A stretch of 64,000 nt of DNA, taken from positions 1,881,663-1,945,662 of the forward strand of contig NZ_LR701479.1 of the NCBI RefSeq assembly GCF_902498745.1, given 5' to 3'. A program made the translations under genes and the position numbers. Below are positions 9,315 to 17,882 of this stretch, piece after piece. The notes under the pieces are model-generated. The model had not been told where the DNA came from. It did not search any database and saw nothing but the letters and a program-made list of their open reading frames with translations. Numbering within the stretch: position 1 is the stretch's first letter; every line of letters starts with the position of its first letter. The stretch comes from Erythrobacter sp. EC-HK427. Lineage in GTDB: Bacteria > Pseudomonadota > Alphaproteobacteria > Sphingomonadales > Sphingomonadaceae.

Positions 9315-9989
9315 ATGCAGGTCGATATCTGGTCGGATGTGATGTGCCCGTGGTGCGCGGTGGGCTATGCCCATTTCACCAAGGCGCGGGATATGCTGGC
9401 GGGCGAACTTGATCTGGCCTTGCGCTGGATGCCGTTCGAACTCGATCCCGATATACCGCCAGCGGGCACCACGCTGCAACACCGGATGGAAAGCGTCTAC
9501 GGCTATCCGCCCGAGGATGCCCGCGCAGCGGTGGCGAAGATGCGCGATGCCGCGCGCGAGGCGGGCTTTCCGCTCGATTACACCGGCGGCGAAAGTCCAG
9601 CGCCCGAACCGATGATGTGGAACACGTTTGCCGCGCACAAGCTGCTGCGTTGGGCCTTCGCCTATCGGGGCGAAGCGGCGCAGACCGCGCTCAAGCTCGC
9701 GCTGTTCGATGCGCATTTCCGCCAGCGCCGCAATGTCTCCGATTCGGCGGTGTTGTGCGAGATTGCGGGCGGCGTCGAAGGGCTCTGGGCCGAGGGCGCG
9801 GCAGAGGCGCTGGCCGATCCGACGCTGGAAATGGCGGTGCGGGTGGAACAGGGCCGCGCGCGCGAGGCAGGGCTCTCCAGCGTGCCGACCTTCGTGGTGG
9901 CGGGCAAATACGCGCTGCAAGGCGCGCAGCCACCCGAGGCGCTGGTCGACGCCTTCCGCCAGATTGCCGCGCGGGAAGCAGCGGCTTAG
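9315..9989 (+). CDS. DsbA-family oxidoreductase, FrnE-like
   Basis: Cytoplasmic thioredoxin-fold protein of 224 residues with the signature VDIWSDVMCPWCAVG near the N-terminus: a CPWC dithiol at residues 11-14 in the FrnE / 2-hydroxychromene-carboxylate-isomerase-like branch of the DSBA family. There is no signal peptide. The helical insertion and the cis-Pro segment SSVPTFVVAGKYALQGAQ near the C-terminus are present. The frame is open upstream, but the ATG at 9315, two bases after the nudC stop, is the natural start and implies co-translation. FrnE in Deinococcus acts in oxidative-stress thiol chemistry; that role here is inference. Confidence 0.9.
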   Translation: MQVDIWSDVMCPWCAVGYAHFTKARDMLAGELDLALRWMPFELDPDIPPAGTTLQHRMESVYGYPPEDARAAVAKMRDAAREAGFPLDYTGGESPAPEPMMWNTFAAHKLLRWAFAYRGEAAQTALKLALFDAHFRQRRNVSDSAVLCEIAGGVEGLWAEGAAEALADPTLEMAVRVEQGRAREAGLSSVPTFVVAGKYALQGAQPPEALVDAFRQIAAREAAA

Positions 9990-10062
9990 ACTGCCCAATA
10001 CATTGTGCGTTCAGGCGCGTTTGGCATGGCTCGCCTTCACATATTCCGGGGAGCGAAAATCC

Positions 10063-10980
10063 ATGAAATTGACCGCCTTTCTTGCCGCTGTCGCAACGCT
10101 TGCGGCCTATCCAGCCCACGCCCAGCGGGTCGATCTGGAGGAGCTGACGCTGGAAGCGCGCGCGGGCGAGCCGGTTGACATTACCATCAACGATCAGCCG
10201 GTGCGGATGCTGATTGCGCCCGATGCCGTGTCTGCCGTGACGGTTAACGGCGATACTGCCGAACGGCTGGGGCTGGAGCCTAGCATGTTCGGCTTCGTCT
10301 ATGTCATCGGTTCCACCGAATTGCCCTTCAGTACCGATACGGTGCGCTACCGGATGCAGGGCGGCACCTTCCGCCGCCGCACGGCGTATAGCGATATCCA
10401 GGTGGTAGAAGGCGCGGATGGTGTTGTGAGCCCCGGCCATTTTCCGCAGGAACGCGTCGTGTTGCGGCTGCGCGACGATGCGCCGGGTGATCGTGCGCTC
10501 ACCTATCCGCTAGTGCGCATGGGGCGCAGCCTGACGGGCACCGTGCTCGAAGCGGGCGGCGTGCCGATCCATGTCGCTTTCAGCTTCGACCGGCCGGAAA
10601 CGCTGGTGAGCGCCACCGGCGGGCGCATTATTGCCGAGGATCGCGGCGGTTATTTCACCGGCGAAGCGCGGGAGATTCCGGTGCTCTATCTTGTCGACAG
10701 GCCGGTACGCACGCTCACATTGAGCCAGCCTCTATTCCTCGGCGAGCTGGAAATCCGCAATATCGCCGTGCGCGTGGCCGATCATGGCAATGCCGACAGC
10801 ATTTCCGAAGAAGCGCCCGATCCCGACGAGATCGTGGTCACCGCCAATACCGGCGATATGCCGCGCCAACGCATGTATATCGGCATGGACACAATCGGCC
10901 ATTGCGCCAGCATCACCTATGATTTCGACGCCGAAGTGCTGACGCTGATGTGTCCGGAGCAGCCGCCAGCGGGCGCCTGA
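10063..10980 (+). CDS. Exported protein with a degenerate retropepsin-like domain
   Basis: A 305-residue protein. The ATG at 10063 begins a clean Sec signal peptide cleaved near AHAQ. The frame is open further upstream but without coding character. The N-terminal half has the layout of clan AA retropepsin-like domains: a strand with INDQPVRMLI, then a turn, then TAERLGLEP. Where active members have DTGA, this one reads APDAV, so the catalytic Asp is apparently displaced or lost. A second half-domain (GVPIHVAFSFDRPET onward) may repeat the fold. The function is unknown; the fold assignment is inference from pattern only. Confidence 0.7.
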   Translation: MKLTAFLAAVATLAAYPAHAQRVDLEELTLEARAGEPVDITINDQPVRMLIAPDAVSAVTVNGDTAERLGLEPSMFGFVYVIGSTELPFSTDTVRYRMQGGTFRRRTAYSDIQVVEGADGVVSPGHFPQERVVLRLRDDAPGDRALTYPLVRMGRSLTGTVLEAGGVPIHVAFSFDRPETLVSATGGRIIAEDRGGYFTGEAREIPVLYLVDRPVRTLTLSQPLFLGELEIRNIAVRVADHGNADSISEEAPDPDEIVVTANTGDMPRQRMYIGMDTIGHCASITYDFDAEVLTLMCPEQPPAGA

Positions 10981-10987
10981 ACCCGCT

Positions 10988-11335
10988 TTAGCGGGTCTGG
11001 CGCTGCGCCATTTGCTCGGCAACTTCGACCTGCACGCGCTGCTGCAACGCCGGATCGTTGGGGATCGCCTCGACAATCGCGGTGAAACGCGCGGGGGTGA
11101 TACTGGACGCGTTGATGATCGCGAGCATGGCAGCCTGCTTGTCCGCTTCAGCCATATCCGTATTGCTCCGGATGGCCTGCGTCTCGATGGCAACCGTCAC
11201 AAACTCGGTCAGCTCGGTGTCCGAAACACTGATCGTCGGAGCCGGAGCCTCCTGCGTTACCGGTGCGTCCTGCGCGGCGACAGCCGAAGGGATGGCAAAC
11301 GCGGCAGCGGCGGCGAGGGTGGCGACAAACTTCAT
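10988..11335 (-). CDS. DUF4168-like secreted protein
   Basis: A 115-residue protein with a Sec signal peptide (cleavage about AVAAQ, residues 18-22), a short Pro/Ala linker and a helical domain. The segment VSDTELTEFVTVAIETQAI resembles the start of the DUF4168 domain, and the remainder (helical, with FTAIVEAIPNDPALQQRV) fits a small periplasmic helical protein. It is convergent with the preceding gene; a 16-base palindrome (ACCCGCTTTAGCGGGT) lies over its stop codon. No biochemical role is known for the family. Confidence 0.72.
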   Translation of the reverse strand: MKFVATLAAAAAFAIPSAVAAQDAPVTQEAPAPTISVSDTELTEFVTVAIETQAIRSNTDMAEADKQAAMLAIINASSITPARFTAIVEAIPNDPALQQRVQVEVAEQMAQRQTR

Positions 11336-11480
11336 AAATATCCTTTCACAACGCCGTCTTGCAGCGTTCGCGTGAGCGGATAGCAGAGCGCACCTTTAGG
11401 CAGGATTAAGCGGCGACGGCTGGGCTGGCCTTGCGCGCTCCGTCCGTCCTGCCTGCGCCACGGCGGATGGCGATATGCGC

Positions 11481-11870
11481 TTAAATCAGGCCCAACCGCT
11501 CCAGCTTTCCGGCGAGCCTGCCGGGAATGATGTCGCCTGTCTCCTCGCCCTCAGTCAAATCGCGCGGCGGTTCGCCTTTCAGATAGCGCCATCCCTGATG
11601 CGCGCGCTTGGGGCGCGGCATCACGCGGATCAGGCGCGGCTCCAACTCGATGCGCCAGCGGCCGGTATCGGTCTGGCTGAAACCGGTGATGACCGAGCGG
11701 GCAACGATATTGTGCTCGTGAATCCAGTAGAGCGAGCCGCCGATGCACTCCTCCCACCGCGTCGGGCGATAGCGGGTGGTGAGAAACGGGCTGCGGCGGC
11801 CCGCATACCAGCTCTCGATATCGGCAAAGGACTGCGCGCCGAAGGCGATCTTGGTCAGGTGGAGTGGCAT
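11481..11870 (-). CDS. DUF1489 family protein
   Basis: A 129-residue soluble protein matching the alphaproteobacterial DUF1489 family: starts MPLHLTKIAFG, has the conserved Trp/Arg-rich segment TTRYRPTRWEECIGGSLYWI, then IVARSVITGF and a basic tail with RPKRAHQGWRYL. The frame is open for about 60 codons upstream, but that part has no coding character and the ATG at 11870 matches the family N-terminus. The family is widespread in alphaproteobacteria and has no known function. Confidence 0.85.
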   Translation of the reverse strand: MPLHLTKIAFGAQSFADIESWYAGRRSPFLTTRYRPTRWEECIGGSLYWIHEHNIVARSVITGFSQTDTGRWRIELEPRLIRVMPRPKRAHQGWRYLKGEPPRDLTEGEETGDIIPGRLAGKLERLGLI

Positions 11871-12073
11871 GGGGAGTATGTGGGCCGTGGGCACGCGGGT
11901 CTCAAGGTCGGCTTGTGGCGGTATGGCTTGCTCGCCCAGGTCTAGGCGTGAAGTGTGCAGGGGCTTTCCTACACGCGCACCGGTGTGAAACCCCTTTATC
12001 AATGCGCAACACGACCAGATTCCAAACAGATCCGGGCCTTCTTGCCGCACTTTGCCCGGCCAAAAACTTTGCC

Positions 12074-12104
12074 CCAGGACTGTGTAACAGGTGTATCAGG
12101 TTGC
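12074..12104. repeat. About 30-bp dispersed repeat, copy 1
   Basis: The stretch around GGACTGTGTAACAGGTGT recurs almost unchanged at 53234-53264 (one substitution in the last 29 bases). It contains a direct repeat of the GTGTAACAG type. It lies just beyond the stop of mgtE in an otherwise empty 248-base gap. It resembles, loosely, the candidate activator sites at 50585-50632. Nature unknown. Confidence 0.6.
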
Positions 12105-12118
12105 GCGATGTGCAACAG

Positions 12119-13537
12119 TCACATCGTCACCAAACCGCTCGCCACCGCAAGGCCGAGGAAGGCGAAGAAGCCCATCGAGTCGGTAATCATGGTGACGAAC
12201 ACGCTGCTGGCCACCGCCGGGTCCTGATCCATCCGGTCGAACGCCACCGGCACCAGCACGCCCGCCATGCCCGATATGATGATGTTGATGACCATCGCCG
12301 CCGCAATCACTGCGCCCAGTGGCGGGGTGAAAATCAGCGCGGTGGCCGCGCCGATCAGCACCGCGATGGTCGCCCCGTTCATCAGCGCGACCTTGAGTTC
12401 GCGCAGCACGAGCCGCCCGGTGTTCGATTCAGTCAGCTGGTTCATGGCGATAGCGCGCACCGTAACCGCCATGGTCTGCGTGCCCGCATTGCCGCCAATG
12501 CTGGCGACAATCGGCATCAGCACGGCGAGTGCGACAAGCTGCTCGATGGCCGCGCCGAAGAAGGCGATGATCGAGGATGCGACGACTGCCGTGCCCAGAT
12601 TGGCGATCAGCCAGCGCACGCGCGCGGAATAGGCATCGCGCAGCGGCTCGTTAATGTCGCCATCGCCCGCGCCGGACAGCAGCATGACGTCCTCGTCCGC
12701 TTCTTCCTGGATGATGTGGACGATGTCATCGACCGTCAGTTGGCCGACCAGCCGCCCGTTCTCGTCCACCACCGCGGCAGAGATGAGCGCGTATTTCTGG
12801 AAGCGCAGCGCGACTTCTTCCTGGTCCATATCGACCGGGATCAGCGTCTGGTCTCGCTGCATCACATCCGCCAGCGCGACGCTGCGCGGGGTGCGCATGA
12901 TCCACGAAAGCTGGCAGGTGCCGACGGGGTGGTAACGGTGATCGACGACGAACACTTCCCAGAAATCGGTCGGCAGCGTGTCGTTCTTTCGCAGATAGTC
13001 GATCAGGTCGCCCACCGTCATGCTTTCGGGCACGGCCACCAGCTCGCGCTGCATCAGGCGACCGGCGGTTTCCTCGGGATAAGCGAGCGCGGTTTCGATG
13101 GCGGCGCGGTCTTCCGCTTCGATCTCGGCCAGAATGGCGCGCTGGTCGGCCTGGTTGAGGTCTTCGATCAGCTGGACGGCGTCATCGGTATCGAGCTGTT
13201 CGACAATGCCCGCGATGGCGGCGGCGGGCAGCGCCTCCACCATGTCCTCGCGCACATAGTCGTTGAGCTCGGCAATCACTTCGCTCGACATCAGATCAGT
13301 GATGGCGGCGGCCAGTGGCCCGCGATATTCGCGCTCGATCAGCTCGAAAAGGTCGGCAATGTCGGCAGGGTGCAGCGGTTCGACGAGGTCGTAAGTGCTG
13401 TCTTCATTGTCGTCATCAAGACTGTCGATGACTTGTCGGACGAATTGCGGCCGCAACCGGTTCTCCTCGTCAAACTGCGCCCCTTCGCCCTGATTGGGCG
13501 TGTCGGCATCCAGTTCGCGCAGATCGGTATCGGCCAT
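12119..13537 (-). CDS. mgtE: Magnesium transporter MgtE
   Basis: Mg2+ channel/transporter of 472 residues. The N-terminal cytoplasmic MgtE-N domain (about residues 50-150, Asp/Glu-rich with EPLHPADIADLFE) precedes two CBS domains (about 155-280), then a five-helix membrane domain (about 305-470) with the family motifs PIVASIGGNAGTQT and ATALIF. In characterised MgtE, Mg2+ bound by the N and CBS domains closes the pore. A long acidic leader (residues 1-50) is present. Monocistronic as far as can be seen; the divergent neighbour is a cyclophilin gene. Confidence 0.96.
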   Translation of the reverse strand: MADTDLRELDADTPNQGEGAQFDEENRLRPQFVRQVIDSLDDDNEDSTYDLVEPLHPADIADLFELIEREYRGPLAAAITDLMSSEVIAELNDYVREDMVEALPAAAIAGIVEQLDTDDAVQLIEDLNQADQRAILAEIEAEDRAAIETALAYPEETAGRLMQRELVAVPESMTVGDLIDYLRKNDTLPTDFWEVFVVDHRYHPVGTCQLSWIMRTPRSVALADVMQRDQTLIPVDMDQEEVALRFQKYALISAAVVDENGRLVGQLTVDDIVHIIQEEADEDVMLLSGAGDGDINEPLRDAYSARVRWLIANLGTAVVASSIIAFFGAAIEQLVALAVLMPIVASIGGNAGTQTMAVTVRAIAMNQLTESNTGRLVLRELKVALMNGATIAVLIGAATALIFTPPLGAVIAAAMVINIIISGMAGVLVPVAFDRMDQDPAVASSVFVTMITDSMGFFAFLGLAVASGLVTM

Positions 13538-13651
13538 GGGGAGCGGTCTATGCAGATGGCGGGCAAAAGCAAGCAGCGAACCGGCTTTGGCGGGGTGACA
13601 TTGGCCCGCAGTCCCCTATATCCACGCGCAACACCCAAAGGAGAATGCCAA

Positions 13652-14116
13652 ATGGCCGATGAAAAGCTGACCTTCACGCTCGATACCGGAGACGGGGAGG
13701 CCAAGGATGTGGTCATCAAATTGCGGCCCGATGTCGCGCCCAACCACGTCGCCCGCATTACCGAACTGGCCAAGGAAGGCTTTTACGATGGCGTGGTGTT
13801 CCACCGCGTGATCCCCGGCTTCATGGCGCAGGGCGGCGATCCGACCGGCACCGGGATGAGCGGATCGGACAAGCCCAATCTGGCGCAGGAATTCAACGAT
13901 ACCCCGCACGTGCGCGGCGTCTGCTCGATGGCCCGCACGCAAGACCCGAACAGCGCCAATTCGCAGTTCTTCATCTGCTTTGACGACGCCCGCTTCCTTG
14001 ACCGGCAATACACCGTTTGGGGCGAGGTCGAGAGCGGCATGGAACATATCGACGCGCTGCCCAAGGGCGAGCCGCCCGCCACCCCGGGCAAAATCGTGAA
14101 AGCCAGCGTGGCTTGA
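13652..14116 (+). CDS. Peptidyl-prolyl cis-trans isomerase, cyclophilin type
   Basis: Single-domain cyclophilin of 154 residues without a signal peptide, hence probably cytoplasmic (PpiB-like). Characteristic segments: FYDGVVFHRVIPGFMAQGGDPTGTG with the catalytic Arg, and NSANSQFFICFDDARFLDRQYTVWG. The start at 13652 is set by an AAGGAG ribosome-binding site eight bases upstream; the longer open frame reaching back to 11864 is not coding. The last codons overlap the TTG start of the next gene, so the two are likely translationally coupled. Confidence 0.95.
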   Translation: MADEKLTFTLDTGDGEAKDVVIKLRPDVAPNHVARITELAKEGFYDGVVFHRVIPGFMAQGGDPTGTGMSGSDKPNLAQEFNDTPHVRGVCSMARTQDPNSANSQFFICFDDARFLDRQYTVWGEVESGMEHIDALPKGEPPATPGKIVKASVA

Positions 14117-15264
14117 TCCGCGCGGGCGCTCTGGCGTCCGCAATGGGGGCAGCCGCTCTTGCGGGCGGCTGCACCACCGTCACTCCCATTGACCGGGGCG
14201 GCAGCGATCCGGTCGCAGGTTGGAACGCGGACACCCGCGCGCTCGCACAGCGCAGCTGGCTCTACGCGCAGCTGTCGAGCAATGCCTATCTCGATTACGA
14301 GAGCTACACGCTGCCGGGCGACATCGTGCAGCGCGAGCCGCTGCCATCCGATGCGGTGGGTTACGACTTCGTGGTGTTCGACCGGTATGACGGGGACACG
14401 CTGGTCGAAACGATCATCGCCTATCGCGGCACCGAGCCCAATGCCGCCGACTGGGTGCTGGGCAATATCGTCGGCTTGCAGAATGATCGCGGGCTGACGT
14501 CTGCCCGGCAGGTCTTTGTGCAGATGCAGGAGGGCGGGGGCGAGGGCGCGATGCTGACTGTTACCGGCCATTCGCTGGGCGGCGGGATCGCGCATCATGT
14601 GACCGACCATCCGATCAGCGATGCGGGCGATTACGTCACCCGCTCGCTCGTGTTCAACAACGCCCCGCGCTTCACCGGCTTTCGCGACGATGCGTTTGAC
14701 CGCACGGCGGTGACCGAGCGCGGCGACTGGCTGGCCTCGCTGCGCACGCTCGGTAACGCGCCGCCTGATGTGACCTTTTCGCTCGAGTGCCAGCCGGGCT
14801 TTGACCCGAGGCGCGACCATTCGATCCGCAATCTCGCCGACTGCCTCACGTGGATTGCCGCCTTCGACGATCCGGAGGCGCGGCTTTCGCTGCGCGCCAA
14901 TCCCGGCGTCGACCGGCCCGAAGCGCAGGGCGATGCGCGCTCCCCGCGCGAACTGGACGATGCGCCCGTCGGGGTTCCGGTTAGCGCCTATGTTGAGGAC
15001 GCAGGATTGGCGCGGGCGGTGGATGCGGCCCTGCGCCAGTCGGACGTGCTCGAACCGATTTACGGCATCCGCGCGGGATACCGTGTTGACGTGTCATCGC
15101 TGCTCGGCGCGAAAGTCGAAGTTGTATGGTGGCGCAATGGCGTGCGGCAGATGGTCGCGCTGGTCGATTGTCTCGGCTTGACCGATACGGCCTGCGCCGA
15201 GCGGGTGGTCGACCTTGGCGAAGCGCTGGTGCAGGCCCAGCTCGACGCGGTTTATCCGGATTAA
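14113..15264 (+). CDS. Lipase-like alpha/beta hydrolase, probable lipoprotein
   Basis: About 383 residues if begun at TTG 14113, which overlaps the cyclophilin TGA by two bases. That start gives a short signal ending in ALAGGC (Cys20), a lipoprotein-like though imperfect lipobox; the later ATG at 14143 would remove the signal. The nucleophile elbow is GHSLGG with Ser154, preceded by IIAYRGTEPNAADWV, the layout of class 3 lipase/DUF2974-like hydrolases. The C-terminal part has IYGIRAGYRVDVSSLLGAKVEVVWWRNGVRQ, not recognised. The substrate is unknown; a surface or periplasmic esterase or phospholipase is a reasonable inference. Confidence 0.8.
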   Translation: MIRAGALASAMGAAALAGGCTTVTPIDRGGSDPVAGWNADTRALAQRSWLYAQLSSNAYLDYESYTLPGDIVQREPLPSDAVGYDFVVFDRYDGDTLVETIIAYRGTEPNAADWVLGNIVGLQNDRGLTSARQVFVQMQEGGGEGAMLTVTGHSLGGGIAHHVTDHPISDAGDYVTRSLVFNNAPRFTGFRDDAFDRTAVTERGDWLASLRTLGNAPPDVTFSLECQPGFDPRRDHSIRNLADCLTWIAAFDDPEARLSLRANPGVDRPEAQGDARSPRELDDAPVGVPVSAYVEDAGLARAVDAALRQSDVLEPIYGIRAGYRVDVSSLLGAKVEVVWWRNGVRQMVALVDCLGLTDTACAERVVDLGEALVQAQLDAVYPD

Positions 15265-15282
15265 TGTCCCGCTCCATATTGA

Positions 15283-15390
15283 GCCCAAGAAAGCCCTTCC
15301 CCTTGGGGAAGGGTTGGGATGGGGGTTCGGCCTAACTGGCGTGGAACCCCCACCCCCAACCCCTCCCCAAGGGGAGGGGAGAAATTGGGC
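15283..15390. repeat. Large imperfect inverted repeat of G/C-run palindromes
   Basis: Two arms of about 46 bases (15283-15328 and 15344-15390) are near reverse complements with a 15-base loop. Each arm holds its own internal palindrome (CCTTCCCCTTGGGGAAGG and CCTCCCCAAGGGGAGG). It fills the convergent gap between the lipase-like gene and the LysR gene and could fold as a bidirectional terminator-like hairpin. It looks like a dispersed intergenic repeat. Confidence 0.75.
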
Positions 15391-15405
15391 TGTTTGAGCA
15401 GGCTC

Positions 15406-16284
15406 TTAAAGTCCCGCCTTCATCAGCCAATCGTGGAAAATGCGCACTGGCCGCGCTTCCAGATCGGCAGGGCGGCACATGAACCAGTAGGAATAGGGGC
15501 TTTCCACCCGCACATCATACAACCGCGCCAGCCGCGGATCGTTGTTCCGCTTCAAATGGTCATCATGCATGATGGCAATGCCGATTTTCTGCGCGGCGGC
15601 CTCCAGAATCAGCTGGCCCGAATCGTAATGGTCGATCGCGGACGGCTGCATCCCCGGGATACCCAGCGCCGTCTTCCAAGCCTCCAGGCTTTTGGGCATA
15701 TCGGTGTGGACGAGGAAGGTCTGCTTCGCCAGCGCGGCGGCATCGGGCGTATCCCCCAGCTCGGCAGCGATATCGGCATTGGCGATGGCGTGGAGCGTGT
15801 TCTGGTCGAGCTGCACGCCGTAGAGATTGGGATCCGGTTCGGTGGTGAGCAGGATGGCGGCATCCAGCGTATCGCCCACCCGGTCAACCAGATGCGGGCC
15901 GGTGTCGATATCGAGATGCAGGCGCGGATGGCTGGCGCGCAATTCGCCCAGGCGCGGGAACAGGCGCTGCGTTCCGAACAGGGGCATCACGCCCAGCCGC
16001 AGGCGCATCAGCTGCACATTCTCGCTTTGTGATTCTACCGCGGCGGCCAGCGCCTCCAGATGCGGGGCAACTGCGTCGTAGAACGCGCGCCCTTCATCGG
16101 TCAGCCGCATGGTCTGGCCAGAGCGGGAAAACAGCTTCTTGCCGGTGAAATCTTCCAGATTGCTGATTCGCCGCGAGAGCGCCGAGGGGCTAAGGCCCAG
16201 CTCGTTCGACGCGGCCCTTGCCGAGCCGAGCCGCACCGTCCGAATGAAGGCCTCCAGGGCGCGAAGGGGCGGTAGACGGCGCAT
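15406..16284 (-). CDS. LysR-family transcriptional regulator (GcvA-like)
   Basis: About 292 residues. An N-terminal winged helix-turn-helix (PPLRALEAFIRTVRLGSARAASNELGLSPSALSRRI in pieces) is followed by the LysR linker helix and a periplasmic-binding-like effector domain. The N-terminal wording is closest to GcvA/AmpR-type members. A TTG start at 16299 is also possible; the ATG at 16284 was preferred. No divergent target gene is adjacent: upstream is corC on the same strand, downstream a repeat and a convergent lipase-like gene. The regulon and inducer cannot be read from sequence. Confidence 0.88.
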   Translation of the reverse strand: MRRLPPLRALEAFIRTVRLGSARAASNELGLSPSALSRRISNLEDFTGKKLFSRSGQTMRLTDEGRAFYDAVAPHLEALAAAVESQSENVQLMRLRLGVMPLFGTQRLFPRLGELRASHPRLHLDIDTGPHLVDRVGDTLDAAILLTTEPDPNLYGVQLDQNTLHAIANADIAAELGDTPDAAALAKQTFLVHTDMPKSLEAWKTALGIPGMQPSAIDHYDSGQLILEAAAQKIGIAIMHDDHLKRNNDPRLARLYDVRVESPYSYWFMCRPADLEARPVRIFHDWLMKAGL

Positions 16285-16372
16285 TCCCCTTTGTTCCAAT
16301 CAATCGCGCGGCTGTCGAGCGAAATTGTGCAGTGCGGGCAAAATTCTGTTGCGTTGCACCATTTTGCGCCAC

Positions 16373-17329
16373 CTATTCGTCTTCGTCGGAATCCTCGGGT
16401 GCAGGAGCGTGCAGCCGCAGGCGGGTGACGTGCGTCTCGTCGCCCCCGGTGACTTCCAGCCGCCAGCCCGACGGGTGATCGAGCACAGTGCCCGGTTGCG
16501 GCACGCCTTGCGCCAGCACGAAGGCGAGGCCCCCGAGCGTATCCACCGCTTCCTCGATCTCGGCGAGCGCCGGATCACCGACCTTTTCGGCCACATCGTC
16601 CAGTTCGGCGCGGGCATCGGCATCCCAGATGCCGGGTGCGATTTCGACGATCTGCTCGGTCGGCGCCTCGTCATGCTCGTCTTCGATTTCGCCGACGATT
16701 TCCTCGACCAGATCCTCGATGGTGATGATCCCGTCGGTGCCCGAAAACTCGTCCACCACAATGGCGAGGTGCGTCCGGCGCGAGCGCATATCGGCGAGCA
16801 CGTCCAAGGCGCCGCGCGCCTGCGGCACATAGAGCGGCTGGCGCATCAGCGTTGTCCAATCCTCCGGCGGCGGCGTTTTGTTGGCCAGATAGACGAACAC
16901 ATCCTTGATGTGCATCATGCCGATCACATCGTCCAATTGCTCGCGATAGACGGGCATCCGCGAAATGCCGTGCTCAGCAAACAGCGCGACCATCTCGTCC
17001 CAGCTGGCGGCCATATCGACCGCGATAATCTCGCCGCGCGGGATGGCCACGTCGTCGGCATCGTGATCGCTGAAATGCAGCAGGTTGCGCAGCATGGTGA
17101 GCTCGAACGCGGACAAATCCCCCGTGCCGGGCGCTTCCGCGCCGCCATTGCGGGCGGCTTCGTCCTCGTGCTCGTCTATGGCCTCTTCCAGCTGCTCGCG
17201 CAGCGAGGGGCCGTCATCGCCTTTGATAAGGCTGCGGATCGCGCTCCACAATCCGCCACCGGAGCCGTTTTCGCTCCTACTCTCGGCTTCTCCCGTGGGG
17301 GAGCCGTCGCTTGAATCTGGGTCGGGCAT
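16373..17329 (-). CDS. corC: CorC/HlyC-family CBS-domain protein
   Basis: Soluble CBS-pair protein of 318 residues: disordered acidic N-terminus, a CBS pair (about residues 95-225, with MPVYREQLDDVIGMMHIKDV and LAIVVDEFSGTDGIITIEDLVEEIVGEI) and a C-terminal CorC_HlyC transporter-associated domain (about 235-310). It lacks the DUF21 membrane domain, as normal for CorC/YbeX. The family is linked to Mg/Co efflux and, through its ybeY-phoH neighbours, to ribosome maturation and heat stress. It lies five bases after ybeY and is the distal gene of the phoH-ybeY-corC block; lnt, often next, is absent here. Confidence 0.93.
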   Translation of the reverse strand: MPDPDSSDGSPTGEAESRSENGSGGGLWSAIRSLIKGDDGPSLREQLEEAIDEHEDEAARNGGAEAPGTGDLSAFELTMLRNLLHFSDHDADDVAIPRGEIIAVDMAASWDEMVALFAEHGISRMPVYREQLDDVIGMMHIKDVFVYLANKTPPPEDWTTLMRQPLYVPQARGALDVLADMRSRRTHLAIVVDEFSGTDGIITIEDLVEEIVGEIEDEHDEAPTEQIVEIAPGIWDADARAELDDVAEKVGDPALAEIEEAVDTLGGLAFVLAQGVPQPGTVLDHPSGWRLEVTGGDETHVTRLRLHAPAPEDSDEDE

Positions 17330-17346
17330 AGCCCTGTCGCTTGTCC

Positions 17347-17841
17347 TTATGCCGCGTGGGAACCGCTATATGGGTCGGCAATGCCCAAAAGCGCAAGTAT
17401 CTTCACTTCGAGAGCTTCCATTTTCTCGGCATCGGCTTCGCTGGTTTCGTGATCGTAACCGGCGAGATGGAGCAGGCCGTGGACGACGAGATGCGCGGCA
17501 TGGTCTTTGAGCGCGATGCCCTTGTCGGCGGCTTCCCGGGCGCAGGTCTCGTAAGCGAGCGCGATGTCACCCAGCATTTCAGGCGGGCCTTCATCGGGAT
17601 CGAGATGCACCAGCTCCTCGCGCTCCAGCATCGGGAAGCTGAGGACATTGGTCGGCTTGTCCTTCCCGCGCCATTCGCGGTTGAGTCCGTGCACCTCGCT
17701 GTCGCTGGTGAAGAGCACGCTGGTGACGAAGCGCGGGTTCGCCAGTTCCGGCGTGACCTGAGCAGCGGCCAAAGCAGCGGAGGCGGCGAGGGCTTCCCAA
17801 TCACCCTCGGGCCAGTCTTCGATGTCGATTTCGAGGTTCAT
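17347..17841 (-). CDS. ybeY: Endoribonuclease YbeY, rRNA maturation factor
   Basis: Zinc-dependent endoribonuclease, 164 residues, needed in other bacteria for 16S rRNA 3' end maturation and 70S quality control. The signature HGLLHLAGYDH is complete, with zinc ligands His121, His125 and His131; the upstream strand TNVLSFP is also typical. It stands between phoH and corC, the usual order, but the normally tight phoH-ybeY junction is opened here by a 361-base GIY-YIG element immediately upstream of the ybeY start. Confidence 0.96.
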   Translation of the reverse strand: MNLEIDIEDWPEGDWEALAASAALAAAQVTPELANPRFVTSVLFTSDSEVHGLNREWRGKDKPTNVLSFPMLEREELVHLDPDEGPPEMLGDIALAYETCAREAADKGIALKDHAAHLVVHGLLHLAGYDHETSEADAEKMEALEVKILALLGIADPYSGSHAA

Positions 17842-17849
17842 ACCCTAAT

Positions 17850-17879
17850 CGTCACCCCCGCGAAAGCGGGGGCCCCGCT
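17850..17879 (+). repeat. Terminal inverted repeat of GIY-YIG element, left
   Basis: Thirty bases starting CGTCACCCCCGCGAAAGCGG; pairs with 18181-18210 as an inverted repeat (26/30) and itself contains a hairpin-forming palindrome CCCCGCGAAAGCGGGG. Confidence 0.8.
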
Positions 17880-17882
17880 AAC

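Noticed and set aside
11864-13651. N-terminal extension of the cyclophilin reading frame
   Set aside because: It lies antisense to mgtE; the cyclophilin family start and an AAGGAG site are at 13652.
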